A program made the position numbers and the translations under genes. Below the pieces are notes generated by a model. That model did not search any database and was not told where the DNA came from. It was given only the letters and a program-made list of their open reading frames with translations. From contig JAFTKM010000025.1 in NCBI GenBank assembly GCA_017453245.1, positions 1 to 49,899 of the forward strand: DNA of 49,899 nt. Direction: 5' to 3'. This document shows, piece after piece, positions 31,321 to 40,400 of the stretch (the stretch's first letter is position 1; every line of letters starts with the position of its first letter). Origin of the DNA: Clostridia bacterium. GTDB taxonomy: Bacteria > Bacillota > Clostridia > Oscillospirales > CAG-272.

Positions 31321-33723
31321 CTTAATATCGTACACGCTTCTGACTCTGAGCTCGCCGACCTCGCCCTCGACTACCTTAAGGCGCTTTTCGCCCGCGTTCA
31401 TATCGAAGAAGTTATCCGAGAGGATAAAGTCGGAGTCGGGCGAGTAAACCTCAACGCTCTTGGCGTAGGCAGATGCCTTCACTACTATCTCGTCACCGTC
31501 AAGATATACCTCAAGCTCGGGATCAACGAAGTCAAAGTGCTTGGGAGCGGTAAAGAGGACTGTGCCCTCGGAGATGACCTCGGAGTCAACGATAAGCTCG
31601 TAGGAGAGGTAGTTGTTTCTGACGTCGGTCTTCTCGTAATCGATCTCTTCAAGATGTGTTACCGAGAGAGGCTCAACGTGTATGGGATATGCAAGGCGGG
31701 AGATGGGTGTAGCGGAGCTGTCACGTAGGGTTGCAACCACGAATCCGTCGATGGGACCTGTAGTGTCGTTGGTTACGGAGAGAGTCGCCTTTGTCTCGTA
31801 ATCAAAGTGCCAAGGCTCCATAATAACGTAGGGGCGTGTGGTTTTTTCGCCTATTTCAGCGCAGGAGAGAAGCACGGGTGAGAAGAATCTCTTGGCGTAG
31901 TAATGAGTCGCCTTGAGTCTGCCGTAATAGTCGATGCTCGACCAGGATGCAACCGGCCAGATGTCGTTGAGCTGCCAGTAGAGAGCGCCCATACAGCGGC
32001 CTCTGTTACGGCGGAGATGCTCTACCCCATATCTCATAGCCTCAGCCTGAAGAAGCTGAGAGGCATAAAGGAGAGTCGGGAACTCTGTGGGATAGAGGAA
32101 TGTGTCGGAGAGGTAGCTGATGATCTTGGCGTTGGCGCCTGCGTTTCTCTGGTGCATCTCCATAACGCGGGAGAAGATATTTCTGTCCTCGGGGAGAGTC
32201 ACGGCGTTGATAGTCTTCTCGCAGGGGAAGGACTGGAAGCCGAACTCGGAGAGGTAACGGAAGTAATGATTTCTATACTCGGTAAAGGGCTTGTTGTGAT
32301 GCCATACGTCCCAATAGTGAGAGTCACCGAAGTTCTCGTTGGTAGGATCGACGAAGCGGCCGAGCGAGATGGGAGAGGTGTGGATGTAGGGGATCTCAGG
32401 ACAGACCTCCTTGGCTATCTCGGCTATCACACCCTCGAAGAGCTCGATGTTGACGGGAATACAAATATCTCTTACCTGCGGCTCAGCGCCGTTTCCGCAC
32501 ACCTCGATCTCGTTGTTACCGCAGATGATGGCAAGACAAGCGTGGTGACGGATCCTCTCGAGATTCTGTCTGACCTCGACAACGATGTTCTCGAGCATTC
32601 TCTGGTCGGGCATTATGAACGTACAAGCAAAGGCGAGGTCGAAGAATACGACAAGGCCGAGCTCGTCACAAATATCGAAGAAGTAATCGTCGGGATAGTA
32701 GCCGCCGCCCCATACTCGGATGGCGTTGAAGTTTGCGAATACGCATCTCTCAAGAAGCTTTCTTGAGCGCGCCTCGGTGCATCTGGAAAAGATATTATCC
32801 TCGGGCACGTAATCGGCGCCCATAGCGAAGAACTTAACGCCGTTGCACTCGTGGGTGAAGCTCTCGCCCCATCTGTCCTTCTCGCGAATGAGCTTGAGGG
32901 TACGAAGTCCCACTCTGAGGCTCTTTGAGTCAACCGCCACACCGTCGTCAAGTATCTCTACCGTGAAGGTGTAAAGAGGCTGAGCGCCAAGTCCGCGAGG
33001 CCACCAGAGCTCGGGCTCGGGGATCTCGCACTCCTCGTTTGCGGGGAGGTAATATTTCTCTCCGTCGGGAGTTACGACGGACACGGAAACTACCGAGTCC
33101 TCGTCGGTTTCGACGCGAGGTGTAACGTATACTTTACCGTTTTCGTGGTTTTGCTCAATTTTGAAGTTGGTAATACGCGCGGAGTCCTTGGTGATAAGAG
33201 ACACGTTTCTCCATATACCCATATCGGGGAGGAAGGGGCCCCAGTCCCAGCCGAGCATACAGTGAGCCTTACGGATATAGCCAAAGCCCGCAAGCGCCTG
33301 AATGTTCTTGAAGAGGTCGAGGTCAGCGCACTTCTCCTTGATGTAGGGGTGGATATTTCTGCAGACAACGGCGAGGTAATTCTCACCGTTTACAATAAGG
33401 TCGGTAACGTCGAATTCGTAGGTGACGTGCATATCGTCTACGTGGGCGATGTGCTTGCCGTTGAAGATAACGTCGGCGATGGTATCGATACCCTCGAAGC
33501 GAAGGATATACTTGTCACTTCCCTTCTCAAACCCGAAGGACCTTGAGAATGTATAGTCATTGTGAGTGAGGGCAAGAGCGCCAAACTCGTTGTCGCGCCA
33601 ATAGGGGTCTGCCATCATATCCGCGTCAAGCAGGAATGAGTAGAGCGAGCCGGGTATCTTTCCGTCGACCTCAAGGCCTGCTCCGGTCATTTTCCAGGTT
33701 CCGTTAAGAGATAACTGTTTCAT
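31318..33723 (-). CDS. GH2 beta-mannosidase
   Basis: 801 residues, no signal peptide. N-terminal jelly-roll and Ig-like domains (about 1-275) lead into a TIM barrel with VWGGGYYP (337-344), acid/base Glu405 in CGNNEIEV and nucleophile Glu493 in LSEFGFQSFP. The NNE plus SEFGFQS pair and GWDWGPFLPDMGIW (158-171) are typical of GH2 beta-mannosidases rather than beta-galactosidases. It should release mannose from short beta-mannosides in the cytoplasm. Its ATG overlaps the stop of an Sfp-type transferase gene by four bases, an unusual partnership. Confidence 0.92.
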   Translation of the reverse strand: MKQLSLNGTWKMTGAGLEVDGKIPGSLYSFLLDADMMADPYWRDNEFGALALTHNDYTFSRSFGFEKGSDKYILRFEGIDTIADVIFNGKHIAHVDDMHVTYEFDVTDLIVNGENYLAVVCRNIHPYIKEKCADLDLFKNIQALAGFGYIRKAHCMLGWDWGPFLPDMGIWRNVSLITKDSARITNFKIEQNHENGKVYVTPRVETDEDSVVSVSVVTPDGEKYYLPANEECEIPEPELWWPRGLGAQPLYTFTVEILDDGVAVDSKSLRVGLRTLKLIREKDRWGESFTHECNGVKFFAMGADYVPEDNIFSRCTEARSRKLLERCVFANFNAIRVWGGGYYPDDYFFDICDELGLVVFFDLAFACTFIMPDQRMLENIVVEVRQNLERIRHHACLAIICGNNEIEVCGNGAEPQVRDICIPVNIELFEGVIAEIAKEVCPEIPYIHTSPISLGRFVDPTNENFGDSHYWDVWHHNKPFTEYRNHYFRYLSEFGFQSFPCEKTINAVTLPEDRNIFSRVMEMHQRNAGANAKIISYLSDTFLYPTEFPTLLYASQLLQAEAMRYGVEHLRRNRGRCMGALYWQLNDIWPVASWSSIDYYGRLKATHYYAKRFFSPVLLSCAEIGEKTTRPYVIMEPWHFDYETKATLSVTNDTTGPIDGFVVATLRDSSATPISRLAYPIHVEPLSVTHLEEIDYEKTDVRNNYLSYELIVDSEVISEGTVLFTAPKHFDFVDPELEVYLDGDEIVVKASAYAKSVEVYSPDSDFILSDNFFDMNAGEKRLKVVEGEVGELRVRSVYDIK

Positions 33724-34328
33724 ATTTCCTCCGTAAAACGTATTTCTATTTTTTCATCAGCGTCACTCGCGGCAACCGCAAGGACGTATTTCTCCGAGTT
33801 ATATTCGAAGTGTGTCACCCTGACGCCCTTCGACTCTCTTTGCCTCGGAGCGAGGCACTCGCCCCCATCTCTTTTGAAGGCACTCTCCTTCCCTGCCCAG
33901 GCAGAAAGGATAAATTCATCGCGCTTATCGGGCGGCAAAGTATCAAGGATACCTAGCTCCCCTGCGGTGAGAATACGCTCGGCGAGCCCCTCCCTTATCG
34001 CTTGAAATTTCTGCACGTCAACTCCAACGGGCCTCTTCGCTACCGCGGCGGCAACAATGTCACCCGAGTGAGAGAGCGAAAAGCAGAGCTCGGGGCAAAT
34101 CCACTTACCGTTCGCGCATTTTGTAAACTCTAGGTTAGCAAATTCTATATTAAACTGCTCCTCTACCGCTTTTTCAAGCAATTTCCACACAAGGTATTTT
34201 TCGCGCTTTGTCTTGTCACTTTTAGAGGCTCTGACCTCCTTGTCGCGGCACTCGGGATAAAGAGGCTTTGTCATATCCGCCTCGCGAATCGGCGCGTAAA
34301 GGACAAGAACGTCCGTATTCTCAGACAC
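33720..34328 (-). CDS. Sfp-type 4'-phosphopantetheinyl transferase
   Basis: 202 residues of the Sfp superfamily, which moves phosphopantetheine from CoA to carrier proteins in the cytoplasm. Visible motifs are CFSLSHSGDIVAAAV, the metal-binding GVDVQ (usually G[IV]D[IV]E; here Gln replaces Glu) and WAGKESAFKRDGG with the catalytic Lys/Glu. The start is GTG with AGGAGGTGA upstream. It has its own promoter and is followed by the GH2 gene with ATGA overlap. No polyketide or nonribosomal peptide genes are in the window, so the acyl carrier protein of fatty acid synthesis is a possible target. Confidence 0.85.
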   Translation of the reverse strand: MSENTDVLVLYAPIREADMTKPLYPECRDKEVRASKSDKTKREKYLVWKLLEKAVEEQFNIEFANLEFTKCANGKWICPELCFSLSHSGDIVAAAVAKRPVGVDVQKFQAIREGLAERILTAGELGILDTLPPDKRDEFILSAWAGKESAFKRDGGECLAPRQRESKGVRVTHFEYNSEKYVLAVAASDADEKIEIRFTEEI

Positions 34329-34362
34329 GAAAAATCACCTCCTATGCGTTACTCTACGCTTG

Positions 34363-34391
34363 ATTATACCATAAGCCGATATGTTTTGCAA
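34363..34391 (-). promoter_or_regulatory. sigma-A promoter of the Sfp-type/GH2 pair
   Basis: On the minus strand TTGCAA (34391-34386), 17 bases, TATAAT (34368-34363). Confidence 0.78.
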
Positions 34392-34423
34392 TACGGCGCT
34401 TAAATAAATTTTTATATTATTTA

Positions 34424-34452
34424 TTGAAAAAGCCGTAGCGTTGTGCTACAAT
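34424..34452 (+). promoter_or_regulatory. sigma-A promoter of the PHP/pepF pair
   Basis: TTGAAA (34424-34429), 17 bases, TACAAT (34447-34452), 35 bp ahead of the PHP start. Confidence 0.75.
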
Positions 34453-34487
34453 AATACAGTACGTAGATTATTTTGAAAGGAAGCGAA

Positions 34488-35186
34488 ATGTACAGATACG
34501 AAACGCACCTGCATTCCTCACCCGCAAGCAAATGCGGCAGATACAGCGTGAGGGATAATATGGAGTTCTACAAGGAAATAGGCTACGACGGTATCTTCCT
34601 CACCAATCATTTTATAGACGCGAATATCGGTTGCGACCGCACCCTGCCCTACGAGGAGCAGATAGAGTTCTTCTTCCGTGATATTGAGGAGGGTGAGAGG
34701 CTCGCCGACGAGGTGGGAATCAAGTTCTTCTGGGGTATTGAATCCTCCTACCTCGGCACAGACTTTCTCATCTATGGGCTCTCAAAGGAGTGGTACTTAT
34801 CTCACCCCGAGATAATGGAGGTCTCGCGCCGTGATATGCTCACTATGATGGCAGAGAATGGAGCGCTCATTGTCCAGGCTCACCCCTTCCGCGAGGCGAG
34901 CTATATTGACCACGTAAGGCTCTTTCCCTACCACGTGCACGCGGTCGAGACAGACAACTGCGGCAACAAGGACTTCCAGAATGAGATGGCGAGGCTCTAT
35001 GCCGACACGTATAAGCTCCACCACTCCGCAGGCTCGGACAACCACTGGGCGCGATACGCGACACGCCTTGCCGGAGTTGAGTTTGAGACTCCGATCGACA
35101 GTGTCGAGGACTTTATCGAAAGAATGAAAAACGGCGAAGCGCATACCTTCACCGTAAATGTTGAAAACGGAAAAATTATTAACTAA
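34488..35186 (+). CDS. PHP-domain metal-dependent phosphoesterase
   Basis: 232 residues. ETHLHSSPASKCG gives the HxH metal motif at the N-terminus, with further ligands in TNHFID, GIESSY, VQAHPFR and a C-terminal GSDNHW. This is the PHP fold found in histidinol phosphatases and 3',5'-nucleotide bisphosphate phosphatases; the substrate is not determined. I start at ATG 34488, 8 bases after GAAAGG, instead of an in-frame TTG 15 bases earlier. pepF starts 13 bases after its stop codon, so the two are cotranscribed. Confidence 0.85.
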   Translation: MYRYETHLHSSPASKCGRYSVRDNMEFYKEIGYDGIFLTNHFIDANIGCDRTLPYEEQIEFFFRDIEEGERLADEVGIKFFWGIESSYLGTDFLIYGLSKEWYLSHPEIMEVSRRDMLTMMAENGALIVQAHPFREASYIDHVRLFPYHVHAVETDNCGNKDFQNEMARLYADTYKLHHSAGSDNHWARYATRLAGVEFETPIDSVEDFIERMKNGEAHTFTVNVENGKIIN

Positions 35187-35199
35187 GGAGATAAACAAA

Positions 35200-36954
35200 A
35201 TGGGAAAATGGAATCTTGACATTCTCTACACCGGATTTGACACAGAGGAATTTAAGGCAGATCTTGAAAGACTCGAGGCGCTGATCCCCGAGCTCTCAAA
35301 TATTGCTGATGATCACGGCAATATGCCCTCCGGGGACTTCCTCACAAAATACATCAAGACAAACGAGGAGCTCTCCGAGCTCGTTGAAAAGCTCGCGATC
35401 TATGCAAACCTCAGATATTCCGCAAACACACGCGACACCGATGCGGCATCGATGCTCGGCAGAATCATGCAGATGATGAGCGCGACCGCAGCGCCCGCCG
35501 CAGTTATTGAAAAGGCAATCTCCGAGATCGAGAATCTCGAGGAGGTTATCGACTCTACTCCCGCCCTTGGGGAATACAAGTATCTTCTCTTGAACGTCAA
35601 GCGCGACTCGCGCTATTTGCTCTCTGACAAGGAGGAGACCATTCTCGCTAAGATGGACCTCTCGGGCGCTTCGGCGTGGGGCGACCTTCAGAGCAGTCTC
35701 ACCAGCGGCGTTAAGGTAAAGTATGAGGGAGAGGACATCACCCTCTCGGCGGTAAGAAATCTCGCTTACTCGCCCGATGCTGATGTAAGACGCAAGGCAT
35801 TCGATGCGGAGATCGCGTGCTACGACTCCATCAAGGAGGCTGTTGCATTCGCACTCAACAGCATCAAGCTCCAGGTGCTCACCGAGTGTGAGCTCCGCGG
35901 ATACGAGTCACCTCTTGACAAGTCGCTCTATCAGTCGAGAATGAAGCGTGAGACTCTCGATGCTCTGCTCGGCGCGATGGAGGAATATCTCCCCGCCTTC
36001 CGCAAGTATATGAAGGCAAAGGCAAAAGCGCTCGGTCACGTGGGCTCGCTTCCCTTCTACGATCTCTTTGCTCCCATGGGCAAGAGCGACAAGGTATACT
36101 CGGTTGATGATGCAAAGAACTATCTGCTCGGCATCTTCGCAAAGTTTGACACCGAGCTTCACGATATGGTCAAGTGCGCGTTTGAGAACGAATGGATCGA
36201 CTTCTTCCCGAGAGAGGGTAAGGTCGGCGGCGCATTCGACTGCGGTGTTCCCTCTGCAAAACAGAGCCGTGTCCTCACCAACTTTGACGGCTCGTTCAGC
36301 GACGTTGTTACCCTCGCTCACGAGCTCGGCCACTCCTTCCACGACCGTCAGGTATTCTGTCACTCCATTCTCAATCAGGGCTACTCTATGCCGGTTGCGG
36401 AGACCGCATCCACCTTCAACGAGGTGCTCGTAATGGAGACCGCGATCGCGGATGCTAAGGACAAGGACGAGAAGCTCGCGCTTATCGAGAGCCAGCTTAT
36501 GGATGCCTGCCAGATCATCGTGGACATCTACTCCCGTTACCTCTTTGAGGCGTCGGTATTCCAAAACCGTCCGATGGAATTTATGAGCGCTGACAGAATG
36601 TGCGAGCTGATGACAGACGCGCAAAGACAGGCTTACGGCGACGGTCTTGACGAGAATGCCCTGCACCCCTACATGTGGCTTTGCAAGGGTCACTATTACA
36701 GCGGCGGCCTCAGCTTCTACAACTACCCCTATGCCTTCGGCGGACTCTTTGCCCGCGGCCTTTACGCTAAGTATAAGGCAGAGGGACCTGCCTTTGTGGA
36801 TACCTACAAGGCTATGTTAAGAGCAACGAGTATCAGCGACGTTGAGGAGTGCGCAAAGATCGCAGGAGTCGATCTCACCGACAAGGAATTCTGGCGTCAG
36901 GGCCTTCAGTCCATCGCGGATAGAATCGATGAATTCTGCGAATTAGTGGGTTAA
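35200..36954 (+). CDS. pepF: oligoendopeptidase F (M3B)
   Basis: 584 residues, close to the 600 usual for PepF, a cytoplasmic zinc peptidase that trims oligopeptides. The HELGH motif is at 374-378 in TLAHELGHSFHDRQ, with the third ligand Glu in VAETASTFNEVLVME downstream. The N-terminal oligopeptidase F helical domain (about 110-180) is intact. I start at ATG 35200 because AAGGAG at 35185-35190 sits 9 bases upstream; an ATG 42 bases earlier lies inside the PHP gene. It ends before a strong bidirectional terminator. Confidence 0.93.
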   Translation: MGKWNLDILYTGFDTEEFKADLERLEALIPELSNIADDHGNMPSGDFLTKYIKTNEELSELVEKLAIYANLRYSANTRDTDAASMLGRIMQMMSATAAPAAVIEKAISEIENLEEVIDSTPALGEYKYLLLNVKRDSRYLLSDKEETILAKMDLSGASAWGDLQSSLTSGVKVKYEGEDITLSAVRNLAYSPDADVRRKAFDAEIACYDSIKEAVAFALNSIKLQVLTECELRGYESPLDKSLYQSRMKRETLDALLGAMEEYLPAFRKYMKAKAKALGHVGSLPFYDLFAPMGKSDKVYSVDDAKNYLLGIFAKFDTELHDMVKCAFENEWIDFFPREGKVGGAFDCGVPSAKQSRVLTNFDGSFSDVVTLAHELGHSFHDRQVFCHSILNQGYSMPVAETASTFNEVLVMETAIADAKDKDEKLALIESQLMDACQIIVDIYSRYLFEASVFQNRPMEFMSADRMCELMTDAQRQAYGDGLDENALHPYMWLCKGHYYSGGLSFYNYPYAFGGLFARGLYAKYKAEGPAFVDTYKAMLRATSISDVEECAKIAGVDLTDKEFWRQGLQSIADRIDEFCELVG

Positions 36955-36975
36955 TTGCTAACCGATAGTTAACAA

Positions 36976-37015
36976 AAAGAACGAGTATGGGTGTAATACC
37001 TAGTACTCGTTCTTT
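36976..37015. terminator. bidirectional terminator between pepF and coaD
   Basis: AAAGAACGAGTA (36976-36987) pairs with TACTCGTTCTTT (37004-37015), 12 bp, with an inner GGT/ACC pairing. T tracts occur on both strands (CTTTATATTTT on plus; TTTTTGTT on minus). Confidence 0.85.
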
Positions 37016-37028
37016 GCTTTATATTTTA

Positions 37029-37499
37029 TTATTTTGCGAGAGTTCGGATATATTCCTTGACGCTCTCGGGAAGGAGTCCGTCGAGGCTCTCGCTTTTTTT
37101 TATTTTCTCCCTTACAAGGGTGGAGCTGATGTGTACGTACTTCTCGTCGCACTTAATAAGCTCGGTTTCGTAGCCGCCGTACTTAAGGTTATACTCCGCC
37201 TGCTCCCTCTCCCACGGGAGGTCTGCCTCGGTGCGATAGCCCTTGACTATCCTATCGATATCGTGCTCGCGCATATAGTCGACTACGTAGCCGAGTGAGT
37301 AGGAAACAAAGACGTTGTCGAGGTCCTCCGTGGCGAGCATAAGCATGGCAACTCTATCATCGAGCGAGAACATATATTCCTTATTCGGGTTGGTGAAGAT
37401 AACGGCGTAGACCTCGTCCTCGCGCTCGGCAACGCGCCTGATCATCTCGGCGTGACCGACGGTAACGGGATCATAGCTGCCGGGCATAATTACGCTCAT
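37029..37499 (-). CDS. coaD: phosphopantetheine adenylyltransferase
   Basis: 156 residues, normal for CoaD, which adenylates 4'-phosphopantetheine in the penultimate step of CoA synthesis. MPGSYDPVTVGH carries the TxGH nucleotidyltransferase motif and HISSTLVREKI the ISSTxVR motif. Its ATG overlaps the stop codon of the upstream 1677-residue lipoprotein gene (ATGA, 37496-37499), and its AAGGAG site lies within that gene. coaD commonly follows rsmD directly; here the lipoprotein gene stands between them. Last gene of the uvrC operon. Confidence 0.94.
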   Translation of the reverse strand: MSVIMPGSYDPVTVGHAEMIRRVAEREDEVYAVIFTNPNKEYMFSLDDRVAMLMLATEDLDNVFVSYSLGYVVDYMREHDIDRIVKGYRTEADLPWEREQAEYNLKYGGYETELIKCDEKYVHISSTLVREKIKKSESLDGLLPESVKEYIRTLAK

Positions 37500-40400
37500 G
37501 CGCTCTCTCCTTCCTCACATAAGGGTCTGGGGATTCCTGCAGAGTCATACTCCCACTGCCCTTTAAAATATATCTTATTCGCAAAGGTCCAGCCATCTAT
37601 AAATCCATCGGGCAATCCCTCTACGTTAAGGTAAATGACATCCACAGATGATAGCGCAAAGTACTCTATTGAAATCAGAGTAGTAGGTAAAACTAAATAA
37701 CTGTCATTTGTTCCTGCCAATATCGCATATTCATCAAGGTACTCTATAATACTTCCCTCGGCAAAGGCAAGGTATTTGATCGATCCCGATTTTATTGCCC
37801 TAAAGCCTATGCTCCTTACACTGGCGGGAATTACAAGGCTTCTGAGCTTCGAGCAGTTATTGATTGCGTAATCATCTATTCTCTCAATAGCCGAATTCCC
37901 AGAAAAACGAATTTCTTCTAAGGTCTCGTTGTAGTAAAACGCCTTGTATCCTATCTTTGTCACCTTAATTTCACTTTCGCCAATGGTCAATGACTCGGGG
38001 ACAGTAATCTTCTTGTCGTCACCGAGGTATCTCACAAGGACCAGTGAACCATCCCTGATAACATAGACAACATTATCATCGGCGATAAGCTCATCCGGGC
38101 TGACACCGGTATGATCCTCACCATACTCGGTATAAGACCAACCATCGGTCGGTAAGCTTTCAAAAACAACGACCGTATTATAATCAAATGCACCGGATGC
38201 AACACTCTCAAGATTTTTGCCGGGAATGTAAATGAAGTCAAGGAGATAACACGAGCGGAATGCGCTTTGCCCTATACTCTTTACATCCGATTCAAGAGGT
38301 AGTATGATATTCTTCAGAGATTTGCAGTAGCTGAAGGCCTCCACCTCTATCGAGGTGATTACCGCATCCTCGGAGATCTCGACCGTTTCGAGCTTATAGC
38401 AAAGAGAAAAAGCATATGCAGGGATATAGTCAACGGTGCTTGAGAGGTAGACGTACTCGAGCTCATAGTTGTTGGAGCAAACAAAGTACACGATGCCCTC
38501 GGGCATTATTATGCTCTTGAGCCTATCGCAGCCTCTGATATCCAACCTTGTACACTTACTTCCGGCTTCAAATTGAAGAGTCTCAATATGAGAGTATCCG
38601 GAGAACGAGTCCGAACTAAGTAATTCAGCCTCTTTTGGAATGACCAGGTCCCCCTTAATAAGCTCATCTTCAATATAAAGTTCAGCCCCGTCTCCGAGCA
38701 CGCTGAACAGGCCAAACAGTATTATACCTCTATCATTAATGTATCTTACATCCAGATATGATAGCAAATCTCCCTCATATCTGACCTCCATCAAAGAGCG
38801 AGCTCCAAAGTAACGGAACCACTTGACCGTGTCTGGAATTACCAGAGTATGTACACCGTCCGAGTCAGTCAACCAATCATATCCGAGTCCAACAACGGGG
38901 TACTCAGCCCCGTCAAGTGTGACATACGCGGCTACGGATGCGACTCCTGTATCCAAAACGTATCTTGTAGCAACGGCATAGTCCTCATACACGTAATACT
39001 CTATGCCATCGTAAAGAACTATTCTGCTCTTATCGATATTTTTATATTCTACATTCTCATAGTTCTTTGAGGTATAGAAGGTCGTATCGTCCGCAATAGG
39101 CCAGACCGCATTACTATTCACACCCACAACCTCGTAATCAACTCTATCAAGAGTAACGCTGTCGGGAAGATACTCGCTTCTTTCCGAGCCATAGTAACAA
39201 ATTATTTTTACTCCACCGTCAACTGTGACATAAGCATAGCCGTCGTTAAAGATTATCCTATCTCTTGGTGCGCCGTAGCAGAGATATCCGCCCGTGCCCT
39301 CTGCAAAGCCCAGAGGAACACTGTCCCCCTCATAAATAATGAAGTATCTATGTGAGTCGTAGAAGGTTATCGATGTAACATCCTTGTGTACGTATACACA
39401 GTTAACGTATTCATTATTGTAGAATGCAAGGATTCCAAGCTCTGTTACGGTATATTCGGCAGTACCGTGTATAATCCTGGCAGGAATTTCAACGTATTCG
39501 CTCTCTATTGGGCACATAAGAAGCGAGGCTGTTCCATCCGTGCCAAGCGTGAAATACATACCATCATATAAAACCACTTCTCCTCCGCCAAGGTAGTAAA
39601 GAAGCTCTTCCCTTGCGGCGAAGTTCTCATCAAAGCCAAGAGGCCTTTCATCTTGCATCAGGTAAAGCCGAGAGCCAAACGCCTCTTTACCTACGGTCTG
39701 TACACCGCTTTTAACAATGAAGTCTGCATTGACGTTGCACATAGCAAATGCAGAATCGCCAATGGTCTCAAGACTGTCGGGAAGATCAAACAGTCCACCG
39801 CTTATAGCCATATAGAATGCATATTCGCCAATGCTCTCGAGCGTGTCGCCAAAGTCGATGCTCGTAATATTCCGGCATTCTGCAAATGCGTACTTTTCTA
39901 TACTTGTGACGGTAGATGGAATCTGCACTGAACTAAGCTCCTTACGGTAGAAGGCATAACGTCCAATAGAGGTGACGGTGTACTCTGCACCGTCATGCTG
40001 AACCGTAGATGGAATCACCACGTCATCGGAGTCAGCGATATACTTGACAACCGTAAGCTCAGAGTCCGCTCCAACGTAATAAACGTAGTCACCAAGCCGG
40101 AAGAGCTTACCTGCCTCATAATCATAATACAAGGGAAGATCCTTTGCGTCCGAGTCTATGCTTTCATCAAACGAAAGCGATCCGTCAGCGAGTGTAGTGC
40201 AGAACACTCCCACACCCGAATCGCGCACAGGAGCCTCATAAATTTGCGACACCTCTCCGGCAAGGAGAACCATCTCAAGGCGAGGGCAGTCCCTTACAAT
40301 GGAATAAATGCGGTCAATTCTCGCTCTAAGCTCAACCCGTGTGAGATTATCGCAACCACTAAAGGTGGAATCAACGATATCTATATAATCAGAAATAACC

